From Pegea sp. RAD2-039 (taxonomy: Eukaryota; Chordata; Thaliacea; Salpida; Salpidae): a stretch of DNA of 64,000 bases. The stretch is taken from NCBI GenBank assembly GCA_034620365.1, contig JAQGEQ010000011.1, positions 1 to 64,000 on the forward strand. Direction: 5' to 3'. Made by a program: the position numbers and the translations under genes. Positions 48,201 through 61,397 of the stretch are shown one piece after another. Within the stretch, counting starts at the first letter, position 1. Each line of letters begins with the position of its first letter. The notes beneath the pieces were generated by a model. The model saw only the letters and a list, made by a program, of their open reading frames with translations. It searched no databases and was not told the DNA's origin.

Positions 48201-51200
48201 TTTAAGTAATATTATTTTTTATTTGTTTATTTATGATGCAATCGAAAACTATAAAAACGAGTATTTTAACAAAACAAAATAGCAGTTCTACTAACAAAGT
48301 TATTAAATATTTATACTGATATAACGGTTTTATTTATATCAAATTAATGAAGTAAAGCAAATAATTTTATTATGAAAACTTGAATTTAACTAGCTAATAT
48401 AAGTATTTCATTTGTAACATAACCAACCGATTAAACAAGATAATCTCAATAAATTACAACCCTCTCAATATCAATTTTATTAATTGAAACTAATTAAAAA
48501 TAATTTTGCAGAATCAACATTTGTTAAAAGCTCTATTAAAACAAAATTTTTATTTAAAATAAAAATTGTTCAAATTTTTTTTGTCAAAAGAAAAATAAAA
48601 TTACTAAAAATATCATTTTCATTTTTATAAAAATACTTTTTGGATGTTTATTGTTTATCAGAAGAACAATATGTTTTTCTTAGTTAAGTTTTTTTAGATT
48701 AGCTTTTTTATGTTACTATTTTGATCTTAACTATTAAAGACCTTTTTAAATAATTACCAGAAAAAGAATATCTTTAAAGTCATAAAATGTTTGTTAAGAT
48801 AAAGAATTCAGAAATCTCAATCATTAGCATTAAGAAACTGTCAATTAAAGAAAGAATTACATTTTTTTATCATCAACCAGGAAAGGTTGGTAAAGTTTAA
48901 GTAAGGTCACAGTAGTCTCACAGACTGAAAGTTGAAGATCGTTTTATGGATAATGTGTTTAAACATAGAACCAGCTCATAAAAGTTATTAAAATCAGAGA
49001 AACAGTAGTGTTTAAAAAATGAACTTGTTTATGTTGCAAGTCGTGTTATGTTTAACTTTGAACTTATAGGTCAACTTCTTATTTTTACAGTGAAGTTTTC
49101 AATGTTTAGGCAAGATTTATAAAATCGTCGCTTAAAATTGGTTCATTTGAAATCTAACAAAGTTTTATCCTAAACAGAAATACAAAATGATTATTACATC
49201 ATGCTTTAAACAACCTTTATACCATTATTTGGTAAACATGTTGTTGAATGTTTATAAGTCTATGAGAGTATATTTTAATTATTTTTCTTAAAAACTTTAT
49301 TCAAACTTGATTCAGTAAATCCAGTACTAAATTTTATTACTATAGTTAAGATTTATTCTTTTAGAGTTAACTTTAAGTTTCAGTTTAACGTTTATTGAGT
49401 TGTTGTTTGCAGAAGCTTTACTGCTTAAAAGCTTGTTTTCATTTGAACTTTGTATAAAGATTAGTTGCTTTTTTAAATAGAAAAGTTTAAGTGTTTGTAT
49501 TAGCTATGTAAAATTTAATTTTAATGGTTTTATCTGAATAATGAATGTTTAATAACGAGTTTACTTTGCCTTCTACTTACTTGACTTACCGTAATAATTA
49601 ACTAAAAGCTCTATGTTTGCATGTTGTATGTCTACAATTATGCGTACAAGAATGTAAAAATAAACTAAACTTTCTCTATATTTATATATTGTAAATTGTA
49701 TGTTTAAAAAACTTTTTTTTGTGTGGGTCATTTTATTGTAAAATGATGAGAAGGTCAACTAAACATGACTTACAAATTTACCTGTCATTTTTATTTGATA
49801 ATAGTTTTTATGTAGCACATTTTTCAGAAGCTGTAAACATTTAATAGCTAGACATCTTAAATTAAATTAAAGTTAAAAACCCTAGAGGCAAAATTACACA
49901 TAATACTGAAACATAGTTATCATAATTGCTATTTAAATCATTATTTTTTTATTAGTTTTTCTTTAGTGGCATTGTATTTTCATAAATCATTCTTATAGAA
50001 ACCTTTCTTAATCTTTTATCAATTTTAATTTAGAAACAAAAATTGTATATAATAAACTCACGCAACATGTAAACAGTTTATTAAGCTTTTCATAGATATT
50101 AGTTATCTTTATATAAATTTAATCATGTTTTTCTTCTAAACATTGAAATTATCGAGAACTTCATAGTTAAATATTATTTTATTAGCCTCGTGAAGTTTAA
50201 AAAAGAGTTGAGAGCAAAAGTTTTGATTATTCAACTTTCTTTGCTTTAATAAGACAGTAAAATTTATTACTGATGATACATGTAAAAGTTGAATAGTAAT
50301 TAGCAAGAGCTGTACAAGTATTAATGAGTTACTTTGTTAGTTTAATAGCTAGACAAGTAAAATTGATTTCAACTATGTGGATAGAAATGTTATTCTACAA
50401 ATGTGAAGCATCTTATTTCATTTGCTTTACTAAGAAGTCTTCGTTTTAAAAACGTCTTGAAAATGCTGACTTAAAATATTTAAAAACATTAAAACTTTTG
50501 TGAAACATAACTTCAAAAATATTCGACCACTAATTTAACTGTATTATATTTGAAAATAATTCTTCTTATTGCTGAGTGTACAATTTGAAAATTCAAATTA
50601 AAAATTTCATAATACATCAATCTTACAAGCAATGTGTGCTTGTCAGGCTACCTGATAAGAATTTTAATTTGGAAGCTATCAAATTTTCTTCTAATCTAAT
50701 AGGTCAAGCACTATTTGAGTCGATTGTACCACTGATTGTATAAACTCTTCGACCAACAGCACCAACCTATATAAACTTGTTTTAAAAGCATATTGTGCGC
50801 TTGTAAGTGGCGATAACTTTAAAGTATCCAATTCACTTTGACATTAGCTTGTGCATTCCTTAAAAAATACGTTTTTTTTATTTAATTGATGTATATCAGT
50901 GATTTTTATCAAATTTTATATAAAATGATTTTGTTTTAACAATACAAATTAAAACTAATAGCAAAATAAATGATTTATACAAACAGTACAAAAATATTTA
51001 TGTGTCGTATGAACGGTTTTATTTTTACCTAATATAGGAGAAAATATCGAGGAAGTAAGACTTTAAGCTAATGAAACTAAAATAAGTTTTTCTTTAGAAA
51101 TAAAAACGTGAATCATGCCGTAAGTCTTCCTCTTTGTTCTAAGCTTTAAGGAAATACTTTGTTAAAAACTTGTCAGTTGAAAATATTTATTACATTTAAG

Positions 51201-53271
51201 ATCTATAATTTTGAAATACAAATATTCAAAAATAAAAACTTAATTTGTTTTGTCGCAAGTTTGTTTTTTGTAGATATAATTTAATTAAATGATCCTTGAA
51301 AAAAAAGGCCCTGAAAGAATAGTGTGGCCCAGAATTGATTGAATCGTCTTTCCAATCATTCAGAAGATTTTTCATATTACAAAGTGATGTGGCTGATTAA
51401 GTTTGAGAAACTAAAGAATAATAATATTCATATTTCTTTTCTAAATCATCATTCTAATTGACTTTTGCAAAATTGTTTTTTTATTTAAAACATTTCTTAC
51501 AAAAGTAAACTTTCTAAAGCTTAAATAAACATGAAATCATCTTAACTTAATGAACTTAGAAACATGTTTAACACGTGTTTGAATTTCCAGAAAGTTTTCA
51601 GTTTTCTAAAGTCTTATATAATAGCCCTAAGGGTATAGGAACATGTAAATACGTCATTAACACTCACTGAAAAATTTATAGAAAAACTGTCTGAATATTG
51701 TAATATAACAACTTGAATAGACAGCTTTTGAAATCAAATTAACAAGAAGAGCTTTTTTGTTCAATCTTTGAATTTATTTGTGAGATTTTTTCATCAATAT
51801 GATTGAATGTTTTACTCTATATGAGCTAATTTAATTATAAAAGTTACAAAAGGTGAGATAGAGACATGAAGAGTATTAAGCAAGTTGAACAGTGTTTTTC
51901 CCAATAAAAGAGAAAAAGAAAAAATATTTTTTGCAGCTACCATAAGCTATTCAGTAAGCGAGAGAATTCTGAAACAAAACCTTTTTTTCGCCCTTCATAA
52001 AGAGTTATCTGATGGACACGCATGAGTAGTTACTTACTAGAGGGTGAGGCTCGGTAGTTAGCTTTACTAGCGTTTAGATTGAAATCCTGAAAGCATAGTT
52101 ATCAAAACCAAAATTTATTTAAGTCTATTTCACAAATATTTAATACAATGTTTGCAAGGTGATTTAGATAAGAAGTTATGATAGAAGGCTTAACAGACTT
52201 TTGTGTAATCTTTAGATAGTTTACTAACTATTAAAAAGCAGTCTGCTTTTTTATTTATTTCATTTAAAAAATTTTCTTTGTACAAATTAAAGTAAATATT
52301 AGTTGTATACTTTCAAATTTATTTTACGACTTATTATCTTTTTTTCTTTAAAAAGAGTCAATTGTAAATCATTGATAATATAAAATTGTTTTAAAGTCGA
52401 AAATAAACATGATTTGTGTGAAAAAACTATCAAGATGTGATTGTTATTAAGAAATAAGATTACCAACTAAATGCTCATGATACTTTAGCAAATATATTTT
52501 TTGTAAAAATCAGAAGTTTTCTTTTATTTAAAACTAACTGTCATTTAGGTTCACATTGAATGTGAATTGTTCTGAATTTTGCAATTTGATATAATCTAAA
52601 AAATTATCAGGACTTAATTTATTGATATTTTTAATATGAGTTTTTACCTTGATTTAAACTTCTTGAAAAATGATTACATCATAAAATTACTTTATATATT
52701 TTGCAATGAAAAGCCTCTAATTTTTCATTGTGGTAAGATTAAACTAGATGATAAATTTACAAAAATGTTTTTCACAAGAAACGAAGCCTAAGAAGTTTGT
52801 TTGAAAGTTTAAATAATATCAAAGATTCTTTTCAAGATTTATTTCTGAAAAAGTTTTGTTTATTTAAGATCATTAAATACGTAGGTGAAAGAATATGACA
52901 ATTCTTGTATTTTTTTAGACACAGAAAATACTTTTTTTTCAAATGCTGTAACTCAGTTTATTTATTTTTATTGTGAAAATATTTTATATTTTATTTAATC
53001 AGATGTATTAATTTAATAACAAAAGTTGTAAAGCTATCCTTTTTTTATTCAAGTAAATATTGAAAAATGAAAATTGAAAGGGTGAAATATGTTAAATTAA
53101 TTCTGTAGTTTGCTAGAAAGAAAAGCTTCAAAGATGGTAACTTTAATATTTAATATAAAAATCAATTTTAATTTTTACTGAAAAGATTAAACCAGAATTA
53201 CTGTGTTTTCATTTTACAGGAAAATGCTTTAATAGTTTAACTTTCTTTGAACAAACAAACTACCATGAAAC
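45256..53271. other. Eight-kb AT-rich region without a recognised gene
   Basis: This is the longest gene-free interval. No exon with a recognisable motif, LINE relic or RNA gene was found. Less AT-rich islands at about 50630-50810 and 51950-52090 stand out but have closed frames. A CATTTTACAG tract ending at 53220 may be the acceptor of an intron in the chimaerin 5' untranslated region, so part of this interval could be an upstream chimaerin intron. Confidence 0.5.
45449..45454 (+). promoter_or_regulatory. Candidate poly(A) signal AATAAA (RPUSD2-type gene)
   Basis: AATAAA lies about 194 bases beyond the stop codon. It is a plausible signal but unproven in AT-rich DNA. Confidence 0.4.
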
Positions 53272-56200
53272 ATGGATACAATAAACTATGAAAACGATGG
53301 AACTTGGAAAGAATATTGTATGATTGTTTTCTAATTTCAATTTTTTAGTCACGAAGCTGTATTTATTGATAAGGTTTTTAAGCTGTTAAGTCTCGCGGTT
53401 GCTATATCAATTTATCCTATCATCAACTTTATCTACTGTTTAGAATTTACTATTGTTTATATTTGAAACAAAAAAGATTTACTTTAATAATCTTTATTTT
53501 AGTAACGAAGCTTATATTTACATTTTCTATTTTAGTGTATAGGCTACAAGAAGAAGCTCCTGAGCCAATCGCTGTGAAAAACCGCGACCCTGAAGTAAGT
53601 ACCAAGTTCTATGACAATTAGAAAAGCAATTTTGAAGCTGAATGACTCAAACACATTTCTATAATAAGGTTTTCTAAGTCAATGCTCCTTAACATTAAGA
53701 TTGAAGACATGAATGCAAGCACACATTTACTTTAAAGATGACATTTTATGCTTAGTTAAAAAATACATCAAATTTATTCCAATTCTTTTAATACAAAATG
53801 TTTGTAAATTTATTTGTTTGGTAATTTCCTCAAACTTTTCGTAAATGAGGATAGTTTCCCTTGTATTTTGTGGTATCAAACCTTGATTGGTGATTTTTGT
53901 AGCAAAATGGGTTACAAAAAAGTTGTTTCAAGGTTTTAAAAGAAAACTAACGATTTTGGAAATCAACAAAAGTTGATTACTTCAAAATTTTATTTTAGAA
54001 ACTTTCTGCTTTTAATTTTATAAGAATTTTACTAAAACTAAACGCTGTTTACTAAAACATGAATTCACATCGCGAGAAGTTTCATAGTTGATTTTGATCT
54101 TATGTCAAAGTTTGACGTTGATATTCAAACTGAACCAATGCAAAAACTTCACAATTATTTTTTAATATGAATATATTTTTAGAACTACGAGGCAGTAATG
54201 AAACAAAAATGATTTTTTTTTATTTTCAAACAGCCATAACCTATCTATATTGCGTAAAACAGGAATTTTCATTGTTTTTTTTCTGTAATCATTTAAAAAT
54301 AACATTTAAAATGCGAAGAATGTAATTCAAAAGTAGAAATTTCAGTTTTTAAATATACACATTAAAAATGTCTTTGTGTTAAACATTCTATATCAACCTT
54401 TTTATATGCTTCAGTTAATTTTGAATTAAAGCACAACTTATTTTTAATGAAATTCAGATTAAAGGGCCAACATTTTATGGAAATGAGTGGCATGGGAAGA
54501 TAGATCGCTCTTCCGCTGAGCAGCTTTGTGTGGAAGATGGATGCTACCTCATAAGACAATCTCAAAATGACGAAAGTCGACATGTGTTTGTATTAAGGTG
54601 AAACTGTTTTGAAAGTTTGCAGTTTTTATGAAAATATTTACAAGTCTGTCATTAAGTTTTGCTTCAAAACCAAACTTTGGCCTGAAAATATCCTAGAGTT
54701 AAATTTCATCTTAACGAACTTTATTAGATTAAATTTATAATACTTTATGTTGAGTCGTTTTTCTTGTTTTCAAATTTTTTCAAAACAATTTTTTTATTCA
54801 TTCTATAGTTACCCTGCATGGTATCCTCAAAATAATAATAAAACAAAAAAAATTCTATTTATATGTAAATATAGGCTTTACTTTAAACAAATATTTAAAC
54901 GTTTTTTATTTAATTTATATCTATAGTTGGCAATAGTTACTATCATATTACAACTAACGAAAGTTCATCAGCTAAAAAATACATGAAAATGTTCATCATA
55001 GTTAAAAAGTAAAGTTAAAAGTTTGACCTTAGAAACATTTACTTCTTGACTAAAAGCTTTTTATTTAAATCAATTTTGTTGTATATAAAAATACGCTTTA
55101 AGCAAGATTGCGTAAAAAATACAAATACTACTAGCTATAGATTTATTTAACTGCTTTTATTATCTTAAAAGTTAAGGTTAAGTTGAAAATGATGAAAAGA
55201 ATCTTTTTAAAGTTAGTAAAGCTATAAATAGTAACGAACAAACAACGTATATACCTTCTATGTAAGATATTAAGAAGAATAAGAAGAATTTCTGTGGTAT
55301 TTGCTAGCTTTGTTTTACCACAACTATTTGAAATGAAGGTTGAAGAACACTTTGGTAATACACTTGAGTGTTTGAGATAAGGTCCACAGAAGTCTTAGTT
55401 TGACTTTGTGTTTTTATCTTGAAAATTCAAAAAGCTTTTTTGTGGGGAGTTTGATATAAGATTCAATATCGGTTACAATTATCACAATCAACTGAAGATT
55501 TTCTACAGATTGCTAGGCAAAGTGAAAAACTTCAAACTTTTTTATGAAAATGGGAAACATTTTGTTGGAGAAAAGAAGTTTACTAGGTAATTACAATCAC
55601 TGTTATAATCATATGCTTAAGGTTTGTTGAAATTATTTCTATGTTTAATTTATTCATGTAGAACGATTTGAAAAAAAGTCTATAACGACATTTTTGTATC
55701 TTTTTTTAATTCAGTGTTTACGACCTTGCAAAGGATGGCTTGATAACTATGTACGTTGAAGAAAAAGCAAAAGATTACATACAAAAGATGTCTTCGGATC
55801 CAGTCTATAAAAGTCTTAATAGGTAAATAATTTTATTCATTTTTTAGCAGAAACTTATTCAAAGCTTTTCAACGGAAAACAGTAAAAAATGAAATTGAAA
55901 GTTTGAATACAGAATAAATTCATTTGAAAAATTTCTTCTATAATTTTGTTGCTAAAATGTCTTTTTACAGATATTCATTTTTAGACACCAGACACTCACC
56001 TATGAGTGAAAGTTGTTTAAGATCAATTGATGACACACAACCAATGATGAATCGGGCTGGAAGTAATGAAGCGATGTTTTATAATTACTACAATCCTGCT
56101 GCTAGTGGAATAAGAAAAAGCCTGACTCCAACATCATCAGAAGAAAGAAGGGATTACAAAAGAAGAATAATAACCGAAGATAACTCAAGAAGCAGCATCA

Positions 56201-59200
56201 GATACAATGAGATTCAAGCTGAGAAAGATAAACATCAGCCTGAAGAATCTAACAGAAGAAAAGTATTTGATGTTTCGTCAAAAATAACAAGAAAACCATC
56301 TTTTCATCAAGTAACACTTGTTGTTTTTTTAGAAAACTACTTCATTGTCCATTTCTCTTAAGTTTTGATTGTCTTTTAGTTTCAATGAAGTATTGATCAA
56401 ACTAATATTATATCTATGTACAGCTGCTATTAATTGATTTTTGGCCGAATATTTTGTCCTGGGCATCGAAAATAGCAAAATTAGCTATAGAAGACTGAAT
56501 TGATTTTGCTTCTTTTTTCATCTTATAAATAATTGATCAATTTTCGTTTTGTAGGAATAGAAAAATTGCAAGAAATTTACCTTTTTTGTTTTTCAAATCT
56601 TATACACCTTCAAAATTACAACAAATTCTTTTCATAAAGATATTATGGTTGCTAACACAAATAATGTACATTAGCCTCTTTTATAAAACCCATGACAATT
56701 TCGTAATTGTGCTTACTTTTTGTAAGAATAGAAATAATTTTGCACAAACAATTTTAAGCTTATACTATGGTTTTTGTTTTAAACTCAATTTAAACTACAG
56801 TTTGTTTTTAAATCTGAACTTTGGTAATTGTTTCAGAGTAAGCCGGTAGAATATCACAGGCAATCAAGTCGTTGCTCCACAAATAGTAAGTTGATGTTTT
56901 ATTATTTATCATTTTGTTCAGATTAGCTAGTAACAAGATATAGATTACTAGAAATTTAGTGGACAGAGCATATAAACAAACAATATTTGATCTACTTTAA
57001 ACTTGTCTAACAATAGTTTAAATGTTTTACATCAATATTGTAGATTATAACTAACCGCATAAAATTCAAGTTGAAATGTTGAAATGTCGAAACTTTCAAG
57101 ATTTTCTTCAAATTGTTGTTTTGTTTGTTGTTAAAAGTTATATCTTTCATGAGTAAGCTTACTAAACTTGCAGATAAAAATGAAATGGTAGCCATGGAAA
57201 CAAGAGGTATTCCTCAAATGACTCGAACAAGAGCAGCTAAAAACTCACATCATCATACCCGACAGATATCTGATCCTTATCATTCTTCCTCTTCCTCTTA
57301 TATGTCAGTTTGAAACTCAATAATTAATCAGATGAACTCATTTTCATATTTTCGAGTTAGATCAGAAAATGTTTACAAATTCAGAAACAAACCCAACCGG
57401 TCATTTGATCATTCCCACATCTCTCATCTTAATAATCAGGTTCCTGGTACTTCTGAGGTTCGATCAATTTACTAAACTAACAACTTCCTCTTTCAGTCTG
57501 AAGATTTTCTATCTTCTGAAGATGATCAACCAGCTCTATATCATCAGCCGTTATGTAAGTGTTTGCAATAAAAAGTTGGATTGACTAAAATTTGATGTTT
57601 TAATTTGAATTAGATAAACGAACAACATCGCCACAGCTGATTGATGACGTCAGTAGTCGAATGAACGAGCAACAGTTACGTCACGACGTGATGAATCATC
57701 GTAACTCAGCAAAAAAGAAAGATTCAAGACGCAATAGTCGAAATAAGTCATCTCCGATACAAGCAATTTGTTATGACATCATCGATGAAGATAATTATGA
57801 CGTCACTTATAAAGAAAATCGAACAGAAGTCCTGAAAGCGGTGAGAAAATCCTAGAAAGTCATCAGCTTTTTATATCTTAAATGCAGCAGGAAAAACATT
57901 ATCGAAGGAATAGTCTTGATTCTTCTCTACTGAATAGCTCTTACCAAGATGAACACTTTCTTCATCTTGAACATCCGTCTCAAGTTGGTTACCTTGATCT
58001 TGATCATTACTATAAATTAAAAAAATATCTTTGCAGATATACCAGCAAGATGTGAAGGAGTTAGAAAGCTACAAGAAAAAAGAAAAGAAAATTACGAATC
58101 AGAAAATCTTTGAATCTGAGTTTCATCATTACGAAAAAGATCATAACTTTAAAGTTAGTTTTCCGAACTTATCTTTCGAGTTCAATTTCGTTATCATTTT
58201 CATCACTAGCTTCATACTTATCGAATCCAATGGTGTGAATACTGTGGAAATTTCATGTGGGGTTTTATCCAACAAGGAATGCAGTGTTCAGGTATCTCTA
58301 ATCTTCATCACAAAAGTAGATATTTGCATTTCTAACTTTTGCAGATTGTCTTTTGAATGTTCATAAGCAATGTTCAAAATTAGTTCCTTCAGATTGTCAA
58401 CCAATTCTAAAACACTTTAAACACGTTTTCGGAGTGGACTTGACAACTTTAGTAAAAATTCGACAGACACAACGACCAGCAGTAGTAGATATGTGTATAA
58501 CAGAAATAGAACAAAGAGGTTCAATCATCTACTATTTGACTCATGTTTCATCATCTTTATTTGATTAGGTATTGATGCAGAAGGTATCTACCGTGTTCCT
58601 GGTTGTCATGACGATATGATGAAGTTAAAAGCAGCATTTGATAGAGGTAGAAAACACTAACAAGACTGGTTGAAAGCTGAAATTTATTTTCTTAAGATAT
58701 TGGCGGTGTTCAGATGGGAGATTACAATGATGTCAACACAATAGCTGGTTTATTAAAAATGTATCTTCGAGAATTACCTAAGCCTCTTCTACCTTTCGAC
58801 TTATATTCACGCTTTATAAATGCAGCTAGTAAGTATATGACTCAATTATTTGTCAGTTATCATATTTACTTGTTAACAGAACTAAGTCGGGATGATGGAA
58901 AGATTGATGCGATTAAAGTAGCATTGACTTGTCTGCCGCGCTCACACTACGAGACTCTTAAATATCTGATTATTCACCTTGGGAAGTAAGTCTTATACAC
59001 GATCCAATTATCTGAAGTGACGTTAAAAGAGAAACTTCTATCACAGAGTAGCTGACGCAAGTCATAAGAATCAAATGACAGCAGAAAATCTTGGGATTGT
59101 GTTTGGACCAACTCTTTTACGAGCACCAGAGAGTAATATATTTCATCTCAGCTACGACCTGAATGATAATCTCTTTCAACAATCACTTATCAGTGCAATC

Positions 59201-59242
59201 ATTTCTTCACGTCACGTGCTCTTCAACTTGGCATGCAGCTAG
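53272..59242 (+). CDS. CHN: Chimaerin: SH2-C1-RhoGAP protein with long linker (19 exons)
   Basis: Exons: 53272-53317, 53536-53594, 54458-54597, 55509-55586, 55715-55822, 55971-56310, 56837-56885, 57174-57303, 57361-57457, 57497-57554, 57614-57840, 57888-57983, 58037-58153, 58210-58291, 58345-58518, 58569-58646, 58697-58828, 58880-58985, 59047-59242. All are in frame; 770 residues, against about 460 in the vertebrate long forms. The N-terminus [15 protein letters not shown] matches chimaerin. SH2 spans about 40-130 (GCYLIRQS, Arg68). C1 is at 512-560 and RhoGAP at about 575-745, with arginine finger Arg609 in EGIYRVPG, Lys647 in [14 protein letters not shown] and Asn720 in [13 protein letters not shown]. 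Chimaerins are diacylglycerol-regulated Rac GAPs at membranes. About 365 Ser/Arg/His-rich residues join SH2 to C1, versus about 80 normally. C1 has lost the usual loop proline. The ATG choice in exon 1 fits the family; an earlier ATG at 53265 gives a nine-residue dead end. Confidence 0.95.
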
Positions 59243-59598
59243 TGGCTACTCTCTTCTGACTAGCATGCATCACGTACTTTTCATATTTTCCTCTTTTCGG
59301 CATTCGTATTGCGAGATTGATCTTGGAATATTTTCGTAATTGTGACGTCATTTTGTTTAATTATAGGGAACCGTGCAACGATTTGCGTGTGATCGAATCA
59401 ATTTTAGCTGATCCTCTGCGGCAAATGATCATGTGACACTGTCTAACATTTTTCTGAACGGGGTTGCATCTGCTTTATTTAAAAAAAGACATTTGAACGA
59501 TAAATGAAATTTACAGCTCTATTTTTTGTTATTTTTCGTTGAATTTTCAGCTGAGGTTAGTTACAAGTAGATGAGTTCTTCTTGTCAAATTTACTGAA

Positions 59599-59604
59599 AA
59601 TAAA
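59599..59604 (+). promoter_or_regulatory. Candidate poly(A) signal AATAAA (chimaerin)
   Basis: AATAAA lies about 357 bases after the chimaerin stop. The intervening sequence is less AT-rich than the DNA that follows, consistent with a real 3' untranslated region ending near here. Confidence 0.45.
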
Positions 59605-61232
59605 AGATTATTTGTGAAATTTGAAAAAGATTTATGGAATGCAATTGTAATCAGGTTTTGATGAATTACCAACAATTAGTTTTACAAAAAACTATTTGGA
59701 TATGTCATGCAAAGAACCACAAAGCTCATTGATAGTCCGACAAAATAGCCGAAAGGAATTTTTATATAATTAACTTTAATTTAATCACATTTTTTACTCC
59801 TAATAAAAAACCTCACAATTTTCTTCCCAAAATAAAGAATTTATTTTCTAAACCACCAAGAATTTCTAAAGGTAGATTTGTTGAGAAAATAGAGTTTTAT
59901 TGTTTAAACTGCAACTTTTGTTAATTAAATATTTGACAATTTTATTTTACTAAGAATTTTTAAGACAAATTTATAAAACTTCAATTAATTTGTACAACTT
60001 TTCTATATATCTGATTTGTAAAATTGAATGTAAGATAAAGAAAACCGTTAATTAATTTTTAACTTAGTTACTTTTATGTATCATTTACGATCCATAATTC
60101 AAATATAGATATATATTTAAATAAAAAGTAAAACTTATCAATTTGACTAAAACCCTTTTTCTCTGAAACTTTTCTGCTTCATATAACATTTGTATTAAAG
60201 GAAGTTTAAGTTATTTGATTTCAGTGATTTTATTATTCTATTAAATATTTTCATCTGTTTCAATTCTTGTATAAACCGTTTCTTTGATTGTTCAGTTCAA
60301 ATATTCTTTGAATTCAATTTATTTAAAAGCTATTAATCTTTTTTTCAGAATATTCTAAAGTTTAGTATGATGACAAAAACATTTCAATTTTTTAATCTAA
60401 AATATTGAAAGAAGTTTTTAAATATTTGGTTTTAGGTTGCAGTTGAGAAAATTTTATTTTGTATAAATAAGCTTCATATTTCTTATTTTTTATTTTTTTA
60501 CAATTTTTTCAACTTAAAAAACGACTTTCATTTTTCAACCTTGCTATTTGCAACTTGATAGTTTAAGATCTTAAAATATTTATTAAGTTTTCAGCAGTAA
60601 AGTTTCTAAGATTCACGAAAAATACAGTAGTTTCTTCAAAAACCTTTTATATAATTTGAGTATTACAATAAAAAAAAAACAATTACAATTCAAAAATTTT
60701 AACAAAAGTTAAAACTTTATTAGAATAATGAAATAACATTTGATCAAATATTTCTAAATGAAAAATGTTTTCATATTCTTTAAAAGTTATTTCAAGCTTT
60801 TTAAAAGCACACTGAAAATAAAAAGTAAAAGATACACATCATAGGTTCTGAATAATCATTTTTTACCATATATTGATGTAGGATAAGAAAAAAGATTACT
60901 CTATAAATAAATAATTGAATTGCACGGTCAGTAAATTTTAAATTTAATATAAAAATAGAAAGTAATATGACAAAATTAAGTCATACAAACGAAATGTAAT
61001 AGTTAGAAATGAAAGTTGTAAACACTTAGAAAACGTGTTGTTAAACTACTTTTTAAAATCAAATGTTAATCAGTTTCTTTTAAATTTAATTCTTATGATT
61101 CGAAAAAAGGTGGTCTGGTTATTGATTAACTTTTTTTTACGCTGAAATTTAAATGTTTTTAAATCAAACTTATACTTGAATTTTTTTATCTTTTATAACA
61201 AACTATTTCGAAGACCATTTTTTACTTTCTAG

Positions 61233-61397
61233 AAAAATCGATGCGCAAATGAGCCTGACTCTGTTCAAGGCTATTCTAGCAAAGAAGAAATGTTTAGTTT
61301 TCATTCAAAAACAGCTTTTAGGAAACTTACGGATATTTCTTCTTCTTTAATTTTGATATTTTTACTAGGTAGTAAAAAGTTGAATAACAATGTATAA
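61233..61397 (+). CDS. Possible orphan terminal exon
   Basis: A pyrimidine-rich tract ending in TTTCTAG (61226-61232) precedes 54 open codons and a TAA. The base composition is clearly less AT-rich than the flanks, and the first part uses mixed codons (CANEPDSVQGYSSKEEMF). A hydrophobic stretch, LILIFLL, follows near the end, just before a possible alternative GTAGTA donor. No partner exon was found upstream between 59250 and 61230, and the peptide is not recognised. It could be the last exon of an unseen gene, a pseudogene piece or chance. Confidence 0.25.
   Translation, partial: KNRCANEPDSVQGYSSKEEMFSFHSKTAFRKLTDISSSLILIFLLGSKKLNNNV

Noticed and set aside
51990-52095. tRNA-like or SINE-like less AT-rich patch with a weak B-box resemblance
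   Set aside because: No cloverleaf could be drawn and the A/B box spacing is wrong; no second copy was seen.
57361-57457. Exon split into two with an 18-nt micro-exon
   Set aside because: Using the better GTCAGT donor at 57304, the whole 97-nt block is open in one frame and needs no micro-exon.
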